DNA of 64,000 nucleotides from Dama dama (lineage: Eukaryota; Chordata; Mammalia; Artiodactyla; Cervidae), in the NCBI RefSeq assembly GCF_033118175.1, contig NC_083694.1, forward strand, positions 33,492,108 to 33,556,107. Reading direction: 5' to 3'. The translations under genes and the position numbers were made by a program. The notes beneath the pieces are model-generated. The model made no database searches, was not told where the DNA came from, and worked only from the letters and a program-made list of their open reading frames with translations. Position 1 is the stretch's first letter; each line of letters begins with the position of its first letter. Shown here in pieces: positions 44,628 through 55,525 of this stretch.

Positions 44628-46319
44628 CTCTATATGTTCCTAGATACAGATAAATATCACTCACCAGAACATGAGTCTTGCTTATTCTTTTCTTCCTCCT
44701 ATTTCTAAGACAGTATCTTGTACATAGTAACATAGTAATAACTATTTTTATTGAAAGAAAGAATAACTTTATGAGTGAATGGCTTTAATGAAGAGATTTC
44801 TGATATTATGTCAGAAAGGTGTATGTATTTCTTTGGATTAGTAGAGATTTTGGTGGCAATTTGAAAATAAGAGTATGAAGACCACTTTCACAGCACCCAT
44901 CGATAGTACCTGCCAAACTCTGCTTAGAAACCCCATGAATGTGAACAGGCTACTCATTCAATTCATATTAGGTACTTTTTATTCTCTCTCTCTCTCTGTC
45001 CCTCTCCACTTTACCTTTTAATTATCCTGAACTTTAACATAAAAATGGATCCATGAACTACCTAATTTCCTTAATTTCATTTCCTTACTTGCATTATTGT
45101 CTGACATGCTTCGGTCTACATGGCAAAAGAGAAAGAGCATGATTAGAGATTACACTAATAATTTATATATTATATGATATTTTGTAGACATAGTATTTAT
45201 TACCAGCTTCCACCATATTTCCAAGAAATTGATGAAAGTAATGATAGAAGCACTGAGTCACTGAAATTCACTGATTGGCTGATCCTCCAAGTTAGTATGT
45301 GGTGGAACCTCTAGTGACATCCATGGCATAGTTTCTTGTACTCCCTATTAAAAGGTGCTTCTTTATAGTAAGTCACCTAATTAATGAGTAAGGAACATGT
45401 AGTGGAAGATCTCTGCATAATAAACAATGTTCTTTTCCTTATGGGTTTGATGAGATTCCTCAAAAAAAAAAAAAAAAAAAACACAAAACAAAACAGCAAG
45501 ATAATGGCCCCTCATGCAGAATATCCCCTGGTCTAGATCTTGCATGAGAAATATTTTATCTATGAAATATTTTATCTATATTTTTAAGCTGAGGCTTTCT
45601 GTTAGAAAAGATACTCCTGAGGTTTGCACGAAGTATGTGTAGTTCCTGCGAAAAATGCATAAACTTGTATATACCAAGCCCTTCACTTTTTGCATGTCTC
45701 CAGCATTGCAATCATCAGAAAATTTAGTAGAAAAATAGTTGCAATAAATATGAGACAGCACTCTCACAAATATAAAAGAAAGGTACAGATATTCCAAAGA
45801 AATGGGCAAAAATTACAAAAGGCAATTTATAAAATATTTTCAATTCTACTAGTGGTCAAAACATGGCTAAAATGATTGATGATACCCAGTATTGGTTAAT
45901 TTAGAAAAGCATGTATTTTCATACCTGATTGGTGGGAGGGTAAGTTAAGTCCTATTTTGAACTTACTATAAGCCACCATTTTGTATGTTACACACAAATA
46001 TCCATATAATGACTTTCATGTAACAAATTTGATTTTGTAGATCAGTGGAAAAGAGGTGACCGTTGAGAATTATCTTATGTGGCTTTATCTGTCAGTAAGC
46101 TTCATTTTTACATCTTTAGTCTTTGCATATCTTTTTGAGAAAGCAGTATGTATAATAGTAAGAGATTGTCTTGTGAAAACTTTCTGGAGGAAACTGATGC
46201 AAACAGATACACAGAAAAGTACAAAAAGTCCAAAGACGGGTCTATTCTTACTGCTCTGTGGTCTAGGGTTTAAAAAGAGACACTAACCTAGAATCTATCA
46301 ATAGAGAGTAGAGACTATC
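44628..46319. other. AT-rich stretch, possible L1 near the end
   Basis: Short CT repeat at 44980-44998 and a 20-bp poly(A) at 45461. About 45790-46060 resembles old L1 ORF2. No gene recognised. Small frames at 45576-45809 (minus) and 46056-46286 (plus) have no relatives I know. Confidence 0.4.
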
Positions 46320-46560
46320 TGACAGTTTAGGGTATTGGTTAAAAGTTTAGGTTGTGGAATATGGCACATTTGAGTTTGAATCTTCACTCTGTTAACCCTA
46401 AGCTTTGGGATTGTGAGTGGATTACTTAACATCTCTGATCCTTAATTTTCTCATCGATAAACTATAGATAATAATTTTATTTAGTTTTAATATTGCTATT
46501 ATTAAACAGATTAATGTCCTTGAGTGCTTAGCACAAAGCTTATATACACATTGAAAATCT
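46320..46560 (+). mobile_element. MIR SINE
   Basis: GTTAAAAGTTTAGGTTGTGG, GAGTTTGAATCTTCACTCTG, GGATTACTTAACATCTCTGATCC, then TTGAGTGCTTAGCACAAAGC: the full MIR order, forward. Confidence 0.7.
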
Positions 46561-46859
46561 ACAGCCATTGAATGCTGTCAAAAGACTGTGAACTGAAATG
46601 TGTGTAGGTTTATGTATCTGAGGAATGTATGGAAGAGGGTCCATCAATAGTGATTAAAGAGTTATCTTGGGAAGTGGGATTTCAGTGAATTTTCCTTAAT
46701 TTTTTTTTTCTGTAGTGTCTGAATTTTTAAACAATAATGGTATTGTCTTTATCAGAAATATATAACAAAACTATTTAAAATAGGGAAAAAAGCTAATTAT
46801 AGTATGTGAAAAATTGCACTGAAAGTATGTTTCAAACAATAATAGTTGTCATCTTTATT

Positions 46860-47620
46860 TTATTTTTAAAAATTATTGATTGGAGTATAGGTTATTTACA
46901 ACACTGTGTTAGTTTTAGTTGTATAGCAAATGAATCCATTATATATATAAAACACTTTTTTTTTCAGATTCTCTCCCCATATAGGATATTACAGAGGATT
47001 GAGTAGAGTCTCCTGTACTATACAATAGTTCTTTATTACCTATTTTATATACAATAGTGTGTGTATGTCAATGCAAGTCTCCCTATTTATATCAATTCTT
47101 TGCGACCCCATAAATGATACAGTCCATGGAACTCTCCAGGTCAGAGTACTTGAGTGGGTAGCCATTTCCTTCTCAAGGGTATCTTCCCAACCCAGGGATC
47201 AAACCCAGGTCTCCCACATTACAGGTTGATATTTTACCAGCTGAACCACCAAGGAAGTCCAAGAATACTGGAGTTGGCTTATTCTTTCTCCAGGGGATCT
47301 TTCCAAGCCAGGAATCAAACTGGGGTCTCCTGCATTGCAGGTGGATTCTTTGCCAGCCGAGCTACCAAGGAAGGCCGACCTTTCCCAACTCCCTCATCAA
47401 AACCATTAATTTATTTTCTACATCCATTACTCTACTTCTGTTTTGTAAATAAGTTCATTTGTATTTAAAAAAAAATTTCCGCATATCACTAATAGCGTAT
47501 GATATTTGTCTTTCTGGGTATGACCTACTTTACTCAGTATGAACATCTCTAGGTCCATTCATGTTGCAACAAGTGGATAGCATTCATTCTCCTAAGTTTC
47601 CATTTTTTTTTTAAAGGACA
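46860..47620 (-). mobile_element. Old L1 3' UTR, reverse, split by a SINE
   Basis: TTGATTGGAGTATAGGTTATTTAC and the following ATAGGATATTACAGAGGATTGAG lie left of the SINE at 47093-47377. CAACTCCCTCATCAAAACC, TTTCTGGGTATGACCTAC and AGGTCCATTCATGTTGC lie right of it. Confidence 0.7.
47093..47377 (-). mobile_element. Bov-tA type SINE, partial dimer, nested in L1
   Basis: One unit from CTTTGCGACCCCATAAATG to CAGCTGAACCACCAAGG, then a second half AGAATACTGGAGTTGGC to GCCGAGCTACCAAGG. Same composite form as 36130-36448. Confidence 0.85.
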
Positions 47621-48209
47621 AAAATGAATGAAAGAAAACAAAGAACAAAATAATATCTTTAATTCTTGTCCTTTTTTTTAGTGCCAGGCATTATCCTAGA
47701 CTCTGAGGAAATAAAAAAGATAATTCCAGGAAAAGGTTGCATAATAAAAAAAAGGTAAATTCTTGTCTTATTAGAAGGTGCTAGGTCCTATTAATGAAAG
47801 TAGAGCAGCAATGAGAAATCAAGTGAGACCAGAATTGGTATATGTGTACAGTTTTAAACTGGGTGGCCAGGGAAAGCCATAATAAGAAAGAAATATTTGA
47901 GCAAAAAACTGAAGGGGTTGGGGGACTCAGCCTTGCTTATTTCTAAGGGAAGAAAATAGCAGGTGAAGTAACTAGCAAGTGAAAAGACTTAAAGGCAGGA
48001 GCATCCTGACATGTCTGAGAAACAACAGGGAGATCATTGTGACGGCAGTGAAGAAACAAGGTGGGGAGAGTAGCAGAATATGATGTCAGAGAGTCAACAG
48101 GAGATGGGAGCATAGATTCTGAAGGGATTTGTAAATGCTTGTAAATGTGCTATATATTTAGAGTCTTTAGAGTTGTTATATCCTCACAATGAACTGACCC
48201 TTTTATCAT
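47621..48209. other. Unassigned stretch
   Basis: A weak L2-like GTGCCAGGCATTATCCTAGACTCTG lies near 47681. Otherwise nothing assigned. Confidence 0.45.
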
Positions 48210-48495
48210 TATATAAAAACATTCTGTCGCTTTCTTATGGTTTTTGGCCTAAAGTCTATTTTGTCTGATATAAATACAACTACTCCTGTTGCCTTTTGGT
48301 TTCCACTTTCATGGGAATATCTTGTCTTCCATTCCCTTACTCCAACTGATGTGTGCCCTTAAAGATGAAGTGAGTATACTGTAGACAGTATGTACTTAGA
48401 CCTTTTTTTAAAAAAAAAATCCATTTAGTCACTCCACGCCTTTTGATTGGAGAGTTTAATCCATCTACATTTAAAGTAATTATTGATACGATAAG
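48210..48495 (-). mobile_element. L1 fragment, reverse
   Basis: GTCTATTTTGTCTGATATAAATAC, then CTCCACGCCTTTTGATTGG and CTACATTTAAAGTAATTATTG, typical of reversed mammalian L1. The equivalent piece opens the second copy of the duplication at 60065. Confidence 0.65.
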
Positions 48496-48519
48496 GACTT
48501 ACTGTGTGCCTGCACACAC

Positions 48520-48728
48520 AGTTGCTCAGTTGTGTCTGACTCTTTGTAATCCTTTAGACTATAGCCTGCCAGGCTCCTCTGTCCATGGGATTTTTCAGGC
48601 AAGAATACTGAAATGGGTAGCTATTTCCTCCTCTAGGGGATCTTCCCTACCGAAGGATCGAATCTTCGTCTCCTGCATCTCCTGCATTGCAGGCGTATTC
48701 TTTACTGTTGAGCCACCAAGGAAGCCCG
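48520..48728 (-). mobile_element. Bov-tA SINE (only in duplication copy 1)
   Basis: Reverse SINE from GTTGCTCAGTTGTGTCTGAC to GAGCCACCAAGGAAGCCC. The equivalent place in the second copy carries a BovB piece and a different SINE. Confidence 0.85.
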
Positions 48729-50852
48729 TGTTCAACAATACATGGGGGTAAAAAGACTTTGTAGTTCACTCATGAAAATATATTCCATTGAAGGAATTTT
48801 GAGCAGAAAACTAGCATATTACTCACATTTTGAAATGATCACATTTGTCAGATTGTAAATTTGCCAAAAGAAAGTAAGGGTGGAATAAAGAAATCTATTT
48901 TGGAGGCTATTCCATAGATCCACCAATCGAGGTGAAAAATGATGGTTGTTTAGACTTGGATCCCTTGGGGTAATGAGAAAGGTTTAAATTCTATTTTGAA
49001 GACAGAGAGACAACAGTATTTTCTGACAGATTTGGTGGGACTTGTAGGAGAAAGAGGAGTCAAAGGTGAGAGAAATTTTTGCTATTATCTCTCAACTGGT
49101 TGTCAATCAATGTCCAAACATTAACAGATTATACTCATTTTGTACTAGGTTTGCCAATTTTTATTGATTGCTTAATTATTCTCCATCAGAGACTAGTGCA
49201 TGCTTTGGAAAACTTGAAATGAATAATTTATTCTCAGAGTTTAAGAAGCTCTATTTCATTATACTAAGTAAGAATTCAGTCACGGGTCAAATTTTCTATG
49301 TGATTATAAACATGAGAGGAAGATATAGGCACAATATTCTGGCACAATGTTTAGGCACAATGTTTTTAAATGTTCATCCTTTACTTAATGTAAAATCATT
49401 TTAATTCTGGTCTTTTGAAAAAAACTTATTTATTCACAGATCATTTGGTGAATGACCACTATATAGCAGACATTCCACTAGTAGACAGACCTGATGCAAA
49501 CTGCCTACTTTCAAGGAGCTTGCCGTCTGGTAGGAGATAGAAAAAAGAAACTGAGTGGAGAATAAAATGAAATTAGTGGCTAGGAAGTTCCAAGAGAGCA
49601 TAGAAGGAGGCATAGATAAATGTGTATAGATAATTCAGGAAAACTTGTAGGAAGAGGAGGAATTTAAACATAATTATATAGGGATACGAAGTGGTCATTC
49701 CAGATGAAGGAAACAAAAGTGAGGAGTAGAAAAGAGGATGGCCCATTTGGTTGATTAAATAGACATTTGTTAAGTCTAGAGGTTCAGGAGCAAAAGGATG
49801 AGTGGTGAAAGATGAGTCTTAAAGGAAAAGCAGTGTTAAATCTTGACTATTTTTATATAAGACAATATGAGATTTGAAATGAATCCTGTAAGCAATAGGA
49901 ATTAGCAAAGAAGTTCTCAGCAGGAAGACAACTCGATTAGATTAAGGCTTTAGAATGATTATTCAGGTAATACTGAGGAGAACAGATTGGAAAGGGAGGG
50001 GACCCAAACCTGTGGAATCAGTGGGTTTATTGCAGGGGTCCTAACAAGGAATGGGGAGGTCCTGCCTTGGACAGTGCAGAGAGAGAGAACACAGATACAA
50101 CAGCTACATAGAAGGTATACTTAGTACAGCTTGGTTGAGAAAAACATATGAGTGGCTAGGAATGAGTCTAAGATGATCTCAGCAATCTGTATTTGGGAAC
50201 TGACTAGAAGATAAAGCCTTATTCAGTGTCACAGAGTAAAAGGAAGAGAAACATTTTGAGTAGCAAGATGTGTTCAGAATTTAGGTACTGATAGTAGCCA
50301 GGTGGCAATAACTAAAAAGTTATTTGAAACTCTGACTAGTTCAACTGGAAAATTAAATGCCATTGATAAAAAATGTCTTAAAATTTAACCTATAATTTTA
50401 TAAAAATATAGGAATTTGTTTTCATATCACTAATAGCAATGCAAAAGCTTTTAGCTATACATATATTTCATGAGAATGTTATTTTCATATCCCTGAATAG
50501 TAATGACAAGACCTTTTAGCTTCACACATAATTAATACATGTGTTTTATAGATACCTATTAAACAAAACAAGACAAAACTCCAAAACAACAAATCGAGTG
50601 CCAGAAAGATTATATTGTAACTGATATAGTCAAATGCTGCTAGAAGCATTGGAAATTGAAATGACATTTTGGGAAGACTATGTCAATATGTTGCAAGAGT
50701 TATAAAGATGATAATAAGATTTTGCCTGGTAATCTTGCTCCTGGTTATTAAAAGGAATTTATTCAGTGTATATTCAAGAAAATTTACCTTACAGATATAG
50801 TCTACATGACAATAAGTTATAAGGGAATAATTTAATGTGTCTCTGTGTGTGT

Positions 50853-51065
50853 TTGTTGTTATTAAGTCTCTAAGTCTTGTTCAACTTTTTTGTGATTCCA
50901 TGGACTATAGCCAGCCAGACTCTGCTGTCCATGGGATTTCCTAGGCAAGAATGCTGAAGTGGATTGCCATTCCTTTCTTTGGGGAATCTTCCTGACCCAG
51001 GGATCTAACCTGTGTCTCTTGCTTGGCAGGCAGGTTCTTTATCACTCAACCACCAGGGAAGTCCC
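50853..51065 (-). mobile_element. Bov-tA SINE (only in duplication copy 1)
   Basis: Reverse SINE, GTTATTAAGTCTCTAAGTC to ACCACCAGGGAAGTCCC. The second copy is uninterrupted at the same point (about 63843), so this insertion is later than the duplication. Confidence 0.88.
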
Positions 51066-51215
51066 TTTGTATGCATTTACACAGTAGAAATATGAAGACT
51101 ATGAAGAAACATGGGAGGATATTTACATTGCCATAAAAATATTAGTATTTGTAATTTTCACAATTATCCAAACATATGTATACCAATAGAGACTCACTGA
51201 AAAACATTAAAAATA

Positions 51216-51515
51216 AAAACAATCCGAATGGTAATATTATAATTTTGTTTTACTTTTTTTGAAAATAAAGTTTGTCAAGACAAATTTTCAAAATCTTTTT
51301 TAAAAAGTATATGTAGTAAACTACAATAAAGCAAACCTGTGAATATAGACAGGCTACAAACACCCTTATTTAATTGTTTCTTGGCATGTGGAAAGAGTGG
51401 AGTAATAAAGGGGATCAACTGAATGGGAACAAAGGAGAGAAAAGAGAAGAAAAGAAGGCAGAGGAAGGAGAAGCTCGGGAAAGCAGCAGTCTCACTTTGG
51501 CTCCCTAAGGAGTCA
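51216..51515. other. Distal XCL1 5' flank
   Basis: AT-rich then purine-rich (AAAGAGAAGAAAAGAAGGCAG region near 51440). No gene. It lies just past the last base that can be compared with the second copy. Confidence 0.5.
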
Positions 51516-51526
51516 CCAAGGATGGT

Positions 51527-51655
51527 GGTGGTGATTTAGTCGCTAAGTCGTGTCCAACTCTTGCAACCCCATGGACTCTATATAGCCTGCCAGGCTCCTC
51601 TGTCCATGGGATTCTCCAGGCAAGAATACTGGAGTGGGCTGCCTTTTCCTTCTCC
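51527..51655 (-). mobile_element. Bov-A type SINE in the XCL1 upstream region
   Basis: A 129-bp SINE monomer, reverse, with the perfect duplication CCAAGGATGGT at 51516-51526 and 51656-51666. It sits about 430 bp upstream of the TATA-like box and so enters the likely promoter region. Confidence 0.93.
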
Positions 51656-51666
51656 CCAAGGATGGT

Positions 51667-52144
51667 ACCCCCGGGTATATTATCCAGTGGTGGAAGCCGC
51701 ATGTCACAGCAAATGCTGCATGAGCTAGTGGGGGAACGGGACCACAGTGACCATCCCACCCCTTTCCTTTACACCATGTCCCAGCTGGGCCATCACACCG
51801 ACATGGCCTTGGGACATGCGTGCATGGGAGGTTTGCATTTAGACTGGTGGCAGGAGATGAGACAACTACGTTTCTTTTGTGCACACATAAGGTTTCACTG
51901 ACACTTTAACCACAGGAGGAGGAGAAAAGGCCACAAGATGTGGGGTTAGTGTGAGTGGAGACAAAGGAACTTTTTTTTTCAAACTAAGAAAGCACCAGTA
52001 CTGCAAAGACTTTCCGTGATTCCACACCCACCTTGAAAGTCCCCCTCTCAGCACAGGAAGTGCGCTGACCACTGGGGGGAATAAAAGAGACTCAGAGGAG
52101 CGGGTCCTCAGTCTCTTGCTTCACAGCTCAGCGGGACCTCAGCC
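51667..52144 (+). promoter_or_regulatory. XCL1: XCL1 proximal promoter and 5' UTR
   Basis: This is the non-repeat stretch between a young SINE (ending with its duplication at 51666) and the ATG. Seen by eye: a RUNX-type core ACCACA at 51909-51914, an NFAT-type core TTTCC at 52011-52015, a kappaB-like site on the minus strand (GGGGACTTTC at 52035-52044), an ETS core in ACAGGAAGTG near 52053, and a TATA-like box at 52080. Such factors are plausible for a T/NK activation gene. The individual sites are inferences from short motifs. Confidence 0.6.
52080..52087 (+). promoter_or_regulatory. XCL1: TATA-like box of XCL1
   Basis: AATAAAAG lies 58-65 bp before the ATG. Transcription would start near 52110, giving a 5' UTR of about 35 nt, short as is usual for chemokine genes. 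The start site itself is inferred from spacing. Confidence 0.6.
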
Positions 52145-52205
52145 ATGAGACTTCTCATCCTGACCTGCCTGGTGATCTGCAGTCTCACTGCATACACTGT
52201 GGAAG
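52145..52205 (+). CDS. XCL1: XCL1 coding exon 1 (signal peptide)
   Basis: The ATG at 52145 sits in the context CAGCCATGA and opens a leucine-rich signal peptide of 20 complete codons plus one base of codon 21. The exon ends at G52205, followed by the donor GTGAGT at 52206. Intron phase is 1. The 61-nt coding length is the usual one for this exon. Confidence 0.95.
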
Positions 52206-55200
52206 GTGAGTCAAAGGCTATTTATGAGATAAGGAACATCTAGGTGTACAGGCAGTGGCCGGGCATTTTGGTATTGACTCAGGTTTAGAATGCAGTAAAC
52301 TACTTTCTCCAAGCTAAGCCTCAGTCTTTCTATGTGCAAAATGGGTATAATTTGACTCTAGGGGACTTTGTAGATTTTGAAGATAGATCTTGATAAGAGT
52401 CTGGGCTCCTATTTTTCACAACTAGGTGATTTGGGGTAAATTTCTTAACCTCTCCAGGCCTAGGTTTAATTATCTTTAAGATAAATGTAATAACTAATTT
52501 GCTTACCTACAATTAAAATGAAATAAATCTTATGATCATTTATTAGATTTCCAGGCAAATACTAATTTGTTTATTAATGTTAGGTGCAGCATAATGAAAA
52601 CAATTGTATATACCTTTGAAGTGTTTGCCTATTTAGTATTGATAAATTAAAAAATATTTACCCCTTTGCTGTTAACCTGAAATTATCATAACATTGTTAA
52701 TTGGCTATACCCCAATACAAAATAAAAAGTTAAAAAAATAGAAATAGATATACCAGGGATTAAATAATGTGTTTGTTCAGTAAAGATAACTGCCCCATAT
52801 CTCAAAAAATTGCTTAAAAATGTAAAGTATTCATGATGGGGGAGTGAGATAGAGGATGTATGTTCTGAAGCAAATCAACGTTTTGTATTAAAACAGAATT
52901 GACTGGAAGCTCATGGCCTCATATCTAGGATATCAATTTTTACCTTTAAGTGTGTAGGAGGGAATATTATTATTGCTATGAATATTATTCCCACTTGTGA
53001 TAAATTTCTTGAGTTTATAAAAGACCATAAGTACTAACAAATATCAATGACTTATATACAATCAATTAAACTTACAAGACATATCCAGATAAGATTTAGT
53101 TACACTGAGCCTTTCCTGAACATTCTACACATATTTCTTAAAAGATCATTTTTTTCCCCAACTGGTTGGAGTGTATTTTTCCTTATGCCTCTGACAAGAG
53201 AAAATATCCTTTGGTTATAATTAATAACTCAGTTAATTCGCCTTTCAACCTCTTAATCTGCAGCCTTCTTACTTAGACTAGAATAGATCATGCATCTGCA
53301 AGGGTGCCAATAAATAGAGATGGCACTTCCAGGGCCCTGAAATTGGGCCCTGAATAAAAAAATATTGTTAAAATGAAAAAGTTTATACCAAGTGTTCTCT
53401 AAACCATGGCTAGCTGGCATTTTTTTTGGAAAATAGGCTGCCATATGATGGAAACCATGTATGAACAGGGGAATGAAGACTGATGAGGATTGCAGACATT
53501 TGAGTATTTCCTTTTCACTGGGTTCAGAAAACATTTAGCATTAAAAATAAATTGGCAAACATAGAGGGTAAAGAATGTGCAGGCTGGATATTGAGTGATG
53601 GAAAGAGGAGATGAAGAGCAATGTTAGTGAACACCTGCTTAGTGTCATGATTACAAAAACCATCTGATTTCAGCAACACTACGTCAGAAAGCTCAGATTT
53701 GATCATTATCGACTATTATTTTAGATGCTTTTTGGCTTAATATTTCTCAGAGAAATATTCTGTAAGAATGTTTGCTTCCCTGAGAAGCAAATACCAGTCT
53801 CTTCATCTTAGGAGAAAATAGGCACACAGAAACCTTCATTAGATTTTAGCAAATCTGTGACATTATTAACCCTCCCATGTTATTTTCCTTTCTCTGATGT
53901 AAGATGTTCCCAAAACTGAAAAATTTAATCTCCTTTTAGTCCTTCTATTGAGGATAAGAAATTTATGAACTACTTCCTTTATATATTTCACATTTTACCA
54001 TTTAAAACAACACCTTTATGGATTCAGTCAAAAATGAGCTACCTCTCCTATGTTTAATATTGTGTATTAAGTCACTCTTTGTTATTTGATTGATGACACT
54101 CTAACATTTATATTATTAGAAATTATATTTTATTTTTGTTTGCTTGATTTTCTGTACAGGTGTGGGGAGTGAAGTTCTAGAAAAGAGCATTTGTGTGAGT
54201 CTGACTACACAGCGACTGCCAGTTAAAAACATCAAGACATATACCATCAAGGAGGGCTCCATGAAAGCAGTGATGTGAGTTTCTCTGCCCAAAGCTGGGC
54301 TTGATGGAACACAGTGTACAGAAAGACTGGCCTCCTCAGGAAAAATAAGTTCACAAGGAGGAAGACCTCAACTTAGCCAACAGGCCTTTTGCTTTTGCAT
54401 ATTAACCTTGTCTTTGTGTAGCCCCAAACAATGACGATGACAAAAAATTGGCAAAGTGAAGACTGTCACCCTCCTTTCTGACTTAACAGAAGAATCAGAC
54501 CAGGAACTAGATGAATAATGTGCTCGGTCTGGAGGGTTAGGTTTAGAGATGGCTGGATCAGATCAGGATTTGAGCACAGAGCCACACTGGTGTGGGATGC
54601 CTCCCTTCCCATCCCACTCACATCCCTGCCTTTCTCTTCCTTTCTGGTGTCTTGGAGTAGAATGCTATATTTTATCAGTTCCCACATTTCAAGGAATAGT
54701 GTCAACAACTAGCCTACGTGGTACCATTCTCTTTCCAGGATTTCATTTTCAAAATAGCAACACTTCCCAAAATATAATTACAACTTTACCACCAAAAATA
54801 TGATAAAGAAACCACTTTTTGTCCAGAAAATATGATGAATGTGTTTAGATTTCAAAAAGAAAATAACATGTAATAAATAATCTAGATGGCTTCAAATGTC
54901 TAGTTTAATTACATCATTTGTTAGCAATGATGAGGAAAGGAACCTACACAAAATTCTGAACAAGGAATCTGGGTACTACCTGGAGCTATTTTTTCTTCAT
55001 GAAAAAAATAGATTGCAGAAGAAAGATTTTCATTTAAGATCTAATGTATCTAGAATACTGATTTGCCCTGTCATTTCTGCACAAAATCTCTTTTATATGA
55101 TCTAATCTTAACTTTTGGTCCCAAGGCTTTGGAGATGTGACTAATTTTGCCTATCTTTTCCTTGCATTACAGATTCATTACCAGACGTGGCCTTAAAGTC

Positions 55201-55335
55201 TGTGCTGATCCCCACGTTGACTGGGTGAAAAAAGCTGTCCGAACAATAGACAAGTCCAACAGGAGAAATGTGAGCCAGACCAAGCCTACAGAAGCCCAAC
55301 AATCCCCCAAAACAGCTGTGACCCTGACTGGGTAG
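52145..55335 (+). CDS. XCL1: XCL1 / lymphotactin, C-class chemokine (3 coding exons)
   Basis: Joining 52145-52205, 54160-54274 and 55173-55335 gives 339 nt, or 112 residues plus TAG. It begins MRLLILTCLVICSLTAYTVEG, a hydrophobic signal peptide of about 21 residues. The mature part starts VGSEV as in human lymphotactin and ends TAVTLTG. Only two cysteines remain in the mature chain, C32 and C69 (mature 11 and 48). This is the C-chemokine hallmark: one disulfide instead of two. W76 and R64 (human mature W55 and R43) are kept, whereas human R23 is Asn44 here, next to Lys43. The mucin-like tail is shorter than human (112 versus 114 residues in total) and carries a sequon, N91-V-S, that human lacks. 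Known family role: secreted by activated CD8 T and NK cells, acting on XCR1 on cross-presenting dendritic cells. Introns are phase 1 and phase 2, as in the family. No frameshift or stop is seen. It could be either member if an XCL1/XCL2 pair exists. Confidence 0.96.
52300..52510 (+). mobile_element. MIR sequence in XCL1 intron 1
   Basis: GCCTCAGTCTTTCTATGTGCAAAATGGG, then a second MIR-like piece with AACTAGGTGATTTGGGG, TTCTTAACCTCTCCAGGCC and AAGATAAATGTAATAAC. Confidence 0.6.
52668..52740 (+). mobile_element. L1 3' tail in XCL1 intron 1
   Basis: CCTGAAATTATCATAACATTG, then GGCTATACCCCAATACAAAA and an A-rich tail, the same family end as at 29030-29095. Confidence 0.7.
54160..54274 (+). CDS. 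XCL1: XCL1 coding exon 2 (N-loop, first beta strands, first Cys)
   Basis: The acceptor tract ending TGTACAG at 54159 precedes the exon. It encodes VGSEV, the first mature cysteine (C32), the SLTTQRLPV segment and the IKTYTI strand. It ends after two bases of codon 59, with donor GTGAGT at 54275 (phase 2). It is 115 nt long. Confidence 0.95.
54275..55172 (+). other. XCL1: XCL1 intron 2
   Basis: 898 bp, GTGAGT to CAG. No young repeat is recognised in it. Several open frames of 60-85 codons cross it on both strands, but none resembles a known protein. Confidence 0.8.
55173..55335 (+). CDS. XCL1: XCL1 coding exon 3 (second Cys, helix, C-terminal tail)
   Basis: The acceptor CATTACAG ends at 55172. 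The exon encodes FITRRGLKVCADP with the second cysteine (C69), the amphipathic helix around W76, and the long Ser/Thr/Pro-rich tail that distinguishes lymphotactin from other chemokines. It stops at TAG 55333-55335. Confidence 0.95.
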
Positions 55336-55499
55336 TGACCTTCCAGCACCTTGTCTTCTCCCTAGCCAGCCACCTCATTTCCCTTTAAAGCTCATGGACT
55401 TATTACATTATATTCACCTTTTATAAAAGTGTTGCATGAATCTACTTTCTTAGATTTTTATTTTTTTATGTCTTTCATATTCATATAGATGCTCTAAAT

Positions 55500-55505
55500 A
55501 ATAAA
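55500..55505 (+). terminator. XCL1: AATAAA polyadenylation signal of XCL1
   Basis: AATAAA lies 165 nt after the stop codon in an AU-rich stretch (AAATATTTATTATT) that also carries an ATTTA pentamer, the type of element linked to rapid cytokine mRNA turnover. Cleavage would fall near 55520-55530. Confidence 0.7.
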
Positions 55506-55525
55506 TATTTATTATTAAGAATAGT

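Larger units (their letters stand above)
48210..51215 (+). repeat. Segmental duplication, copy 1 (XCL1 5' flank)
   Basis: This block aligns by eye, in the same order and direction, with 60065-64000. Shared landmarks are an L1 reverse-strand piece (48210 / 60065), the TTCTATTTTGAAG stretch (48991 / 61095), TTCAGGAAAACTTGTAGGAAGAGG (49637 / 62018), the AATGGCCCATTTGGTTG segment (49739 / 62554) and TATACCAATAGGGATTCACTGAAAA-type sequence (51180 / 63971). Differences are scattered substitutions plus SINE and BovB insertions private to one copy, so the duplication is not recent. Confidence 0.85.
52206..54159 (+). other. XCL1: XCL1 intron 1
   Basis: 1,954 bp, GTGAGT to CAG. It holds MIR-type sequence at about 52300-52510, an L1 3'-tail fragment at about 52668-52740, and otherwise AT-rich single-copy-looking DNA from 52745 to 54150. 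No second gene or extra exon is apparent. Confidence 0.85.
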
